This document shows positions 14,388 to 16,626 of a stretch of DNA of 16,626 nucleotides, piece after piece. The stretch is from Acidimicrobiales bacterium (GTDB taxonomy: Bacteria; Actinomycetota; Acidimicrobiia; Acidimicrobiales; Palsa-688). The stretch is taken from positions 1-16,626 of the forward strand of contig JASHVH010000241.1 of the NCBI GenBank assembly GCA_030039575.1. Reading direction: 5' to 3'. Each line of letters opens with the position of its first letter. Position 1 is the first letter of the stretch. The notes below the pieces were generated by a model. It had not been told where the DNA came from and did not search any database. It saw nothing but the letters and a program-made list of their open reading frames with translations. The position numbers and the translations under genes were made by a program.

Positions 14388-14564
14388 GCCCGTCCTCTCG
14401 ACCGGCGCGCAGCCACCCCTCACCCCCAGCCCCGCAACACCCCGGCAACAGCACCCTGCACACCAAACCCCTCAGCACCGACCCTCCTCACCAACCCTCC
14501 GCACCGACCCTCAAAAAACCAAACCCTTAGCCTCGCCTACCCTCAGAAAGGCAGCCAAACCAAA
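14388..14564 (+). other. C-rich, G-poor spacer between DUF3455 and HAF genes
   Basis: The plus strand is very rich in C and poor in G; 14461-14520 has 33 C and 4 G by hand count. GCACCGACCCTC is repeated exactly at 14475-14486 and 14501-14512. No ECF-type boxes or hairpin terminator were seen. Such a C-rich, unstructured RNA could be a Rho loading site or an unstructured leader for the next gene. Confidence 0.4.
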
Positions 14565-15617
14565 ATGAAACTCCTCTCCTCCCTCCCCGCCCGGGGCAGC
14601 TTCGCCGCCCGGGCCCTTGGCACCCTGGCCCTGGCCACAGCCACGGCGGCGGGCGCCATCGCCGCCTCGGCCGGCCCGGTGCACGCCCAGGGCACCCCCG
14701 GCTACACCTACACCACCCTGGACAACAGCAACGACCTCACCTTCAACCAGCTGCTCGGCATCAACAACTCGGGCGTCATCGCCGGCTACTTCGGCTCGGG
14801 CATGGCCGACCACCCCAACAAGGGCTACCAATTGCTGCCCCCCGGCTACGGGCAGGCCGGCTACCGGGTGGAGAACTTCCCCGGCTCGGCCCAGACCCAG
14901 GTCACCGGGCTCAACGACGGCACCGCCCAGGTCGGCTTCCAGTCCCCCACCGACACCGGCACGGACGCCAACTACGGCTGGTACACGACTGACAACGGGG
15001 CCAGCTTCACCCAGGTGGACGTGCCCCTGCCCTCCGGCTTCAGCCCCGCCAGCCCGGCCGTGACCCAGCTGCTCGGCATCAACGACAACAACACCGCCGT
15101 CGGCTTCGAGAACGACTCGGACGGCAACGCCCACGGCTTTACCTACGACCTGCGCACCAATAAGGCCACGTTCACCACCATCGCCGGGGCCAGCTCGGTC
15201 ACCGACGCCGCCATCAACAACAACGGCCAGGTGGCCGGCTTCTTCACCCCGGCCACGGGCCCGGTGGCGTCGTTCCTGGCCACCCCGGGGGGCCTGGAGA
15301 CCTTCGCCTTCAAGGGCGCCACCTCGACCGAGGCCCTCGGGGTCAACGACCACGACGAGGTGGTCGGGGTGTACACCACGGGCTCGGGCGCTAACACCCA
15401 GAACTTCGGCTTCACGTGGACCAAGCAGGCCGGCTTCACCACCATCGACGACCCCAACGGCATGGGCATGACCACCGTCAACGGCGTCAACGACAACGGT
15501 GACCTGGTCGGCTTCTACGTCGACGGCAACGGCTTCACCGACGGCATGCTGGTCACCCCCAACCCGGTCCAGGTCTCCACCCCTGGCTCGAACACGGTGA
15601 CCGCCACGGTCAGTTAG
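14565..15617 (+). CDS. Secreted HAF-repeat beta-propeller-like protein
   Basis: 350 aa with a long Sec signal peptide of about 41 residues, ending at an Ala-His-Ala site. The mature part has six repeats of the HAF type, each with a core such as LLGINNSGVIAGYF, LGINDNNTAVGFE or VNGVNDNGDLVGFY, plus aromatic blocks such as HGFTYD and FGFTWT. The spacing is about 45-60 residues. HAF proteins are extracellular and of unknown function. There is no sorting motif, membrane anchor or PEP-CTERM at the end, so it is probably released. Start ATG at 14565 follows AAAGG. Codon use is strongly C-ending, like the DUF3455 gene upstream, and both may share one transcript. Confidence 0.85.
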   Translation: MKLLSSLPARGSFAARALGTLALATATAAGAIAASAGPVHAQGTPGYTYTTLDNSNDLTFNQLLGINNSGVIAGYFGSGMADHPNKGYQLLPPGYGQAGYRVENFPGSAQTQVTGLNDGTAQVGFQSPTDTGTDANYGWYTTDNGASFTQVDVPLPSGFSPASPAVTQLLGINDNNTAVGFENDSDGNAHGFTYDLRTNKATFTTIAGASSVTDAAINNNGQVAGFFTPATGPVASFLATPGGLETFAFKGATSTEALGVNDHDEVVGVYTTGSGANTQNFGFTWTKQAGFTTIDDPNGMGMTTVNGVNDNGDLVGFYVDGNGFTDGMLVTPNPVQVSTPGSNTVTATVS

Positions 15618-15664
15618 GTCAACTTCGAGGCCGGCTTATGGCGGCCCCGTTTACACAGCTCCCG

Positions 15665-15702
15665 CCCTCAGCCCAGGCGCTACGGCGCACCTGGGCTGAG
15701 GG
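15665..15702 (+). terminator. Strong hairpin terminator after the HAF gene
   Basis: A 13-bp perfect stem (15665-15677 with 15690-15702, arm CCCTCAGCCCAGG) and a 12-base loop lie 48 bases downstream of the stop. Only a short TTCT follows. Confidence 0.75.
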
Positions 15703-15754
15703 TTCTCCGCACTAAGGGACAAGCTCGCGTTGCCGGCTGCTAGCGTCCTGCGCC

Positions 15755-16525
15755 GTGGAAGCCTTGCCGTCGTTCGACCTCGACGGACAGGTGGCCCTGG
15801 TCACCGGGGCCGCCCGCGGGCTGGGCCGCTCCATAGCCGTAGCTCTCGCCCATGCCGGCGCTGACATAGCCCTCGGCTTGCGGTCAGAGACCGGGGCCGA
15901 AGAGGTGGTCTCGGCCGTCGAGTCGCAGGGCCGCCGCTGCCTCCCGCTGGCCATGGACATGCTCGACCTGGACCAGGTCCGCTCCGCTGTGCAGGCGGCA
16001 GCCACCAGGTTGGGACGGCTCGACATCCTGGTCAACAACGTTGGGATCGGCCCGGAGAACCTGGCCGTGGACGTCACCGTCGAAGACTTCGATTACACCG
16101 TCGCCGTCAACCTGAAGGGGACTTTTTTTGCCAGCCAGGCGGCGGCCAAGGTGATGATCCCCCAGGGCTACGGCCGGGTCATCAACCTGAGCAGCCAGGC
16201 TGGCTTCGTGGCCTTGCCCACCGAGTCGGTGTACTGCATGACCAAAGCTGCTATCGCCCACTTGACCAAGTGCCTGGCCATCGAGTGGGGGCCTTTCGGC
16301 ATCACCGTCAACGGCGTGGCGCCGACGTTCATCCGTACGCCAGGCACAAAGGACGCGCTGAGCGACCCCGTCTTCGAAAGAGACGTCACGGAGCGGATCG
16401 CTGCGCTGCACCGCATCGGAGAGCCAGTGGACGTGGCCGGAGCGGTAGTGTTCCTGGCCTCGCGGGCAGCTGCCCTGATCACGGGTGAGACGATCCTGAT
16501 TGACGGAGGCTGGACCGCCCGCTGA
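15755..16525 (+). CDS. Short-chain dehydrogenase/reductase (SDR)
   Basis: Classical SDR of 256 aa. Cofactor motif TGAARGLG at residues 18-25, NNVG at 94-97, Asn119 of the catalytic tetrad, Ser146/147 in NLSSQAG, Tyr160-x3-Lys164 in YCMTKAA, and a C-terminal ITGETILIDGGW block. An acidic residue at the end of the second strand is not obvious, so the NAD or NADP preference is unclear. The substrate is unknown; close relatives act on sugar acids, polyols or acyl ketones. Start is GTG at 15755 with no clear ribosome-binding site and a hairpin about 50 bases upstream, so it is a separate unit from the HAF gene. Confidence 0.92.
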   Translation: MEALPSFDLDGQVALVTGAARGLGRSIAVALAHAGADIALGLRSETGAEEVVSAVESQGRRCLPLAMDMLDLDQVRSAVQAAATRLGRLDILVNNVGIGPENLAVDVTVEDFDYTVAVNLKGTFFASQAAAKVMIPQGYGRVINLSSQAGFVALPTESVYCMTKAAIAHLTKCLAIEWGPFGITVNGVAPTFIRTPGTKDALSDPVFERDVTERIAALHRIGEPVDVAGAVVFLASRAAALITGETILIDGGWTAR

Positions 16526-16529
16526 CAAC

Positions 16530-16547
16530 GGGCGCCGCGGTGCGCCC
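16530..16547 (+). terminator. First hairpin after the SDR gene
   Basis: GGGCGC, loop CGCGGT, GCGCCC: a 6-bp GC-only stem starting five bases after the stop codon. It can also re-pair with the GCGCACC just downstream. Confidence 0.5.
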
Positions 16548-16580
16548 GAAGCGCGCACCCGATTGAACGTCCCCGACAGC

Positions 16581-16624
16581 CCGGGCTCACCTGCCACGTT
16601 TGACGGGCGGGCAGGTCAGCCCGG
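16581..16624 (+). terminator. Second, longer hairpin after the SDR gene
   Basis: Arms 16581-16595 and 16610-16624 pair over 15 positions with a single C-C mismatch around a 14-base loop. The window ends before any U-tract could be seen. Confidence 0.6.
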
Positions 16625-16626
16625 CT

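Noticed and set aside
14511..15353. Minus-strand open frame of 280 codons
   Set aside because: Antisense to the HAF-repeat gene, and its Gly/Val/Ala-rich repeats mirror the repeat coding on the other strand.
1..16626. CRISPR array, tRNA, rRNA, transposase or phage genes
   Set aside because: No regular direct-repeat array, no cloverleaf-like CCA end or rRNA stretch and no transposase or phage motif was seen while reading both strands.

Overview
The window is GC-rich (about two thirds G+C by eye). It uses GTG and TTG starts freely, encodes an SigK/SigL-like ECF sigma factor with a zinc-finger anti-sigma, and has many ATGA/TGATG gene overlaps. This fits an Actinomycetota chromosome. An acidimicrobial-type lineage is possible but is only a guess. 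I see no tRNA, rRNA, insertion sequence, CRISPR array or prophage.

Left block, minus strand, 1-9493. Read in the direction of transcription, the order is: IolE-like TIM-barrel protein, IolG-like inositol/sugar dehydrogenase, Tat-exported sugar-binding protein, RbsC-type permease, single-domain sugar ABC ATPase, an exported seven-repeat RCC1 beta-propeller protein, then the carbon-phosphorus lyase genes phnG, phnH, phnI and the start of phnJ, which runs off the left edge. The permease/ATPase, phnG/H, phnH/I and phnI/J pairs overlap. The largest breaks are the 457-bp interval between the dehydrogenase and the binding protein and the 66-78 bp before phnG.

Middle block, plus strand, 9869-11796. 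An IclR regulator is divergent from the IolE-like gene and sits directly upstream of a transaldolase-family gene. IclR, transaldolase, two inositol-type enzymes and a sugar ABC importer look like one catabolic module for a cyclitol or sugar. The rest of a classical iol pathway is absent from the window. A TGTCCA/TGGACA motif recurs in both non-coding intervals of the module and may be the IclR operator.

Right block, 12086-15617. An ECF sigma factor and its membrane anti-sigma factor (minus) are divergent from two secreted-protein genes (plus): a DUF3455 protein and a HAF-repeat propeller protein. The same bipartite sequence, TGAACC-N16-CGTGT, lies upstream of the sigma gene on the minus strand and upstream of the DUF3455 gene on the plus strand. 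This suggests an autoregulated sigma factor that also drives the secreted pair, and it argues for a shorter sigma protein than the longest reading frame.

Right edge. A strong hairpin closes the HAF gene. A short-chain dehydrogenase follows and ends in two further hairpins at the window edge.
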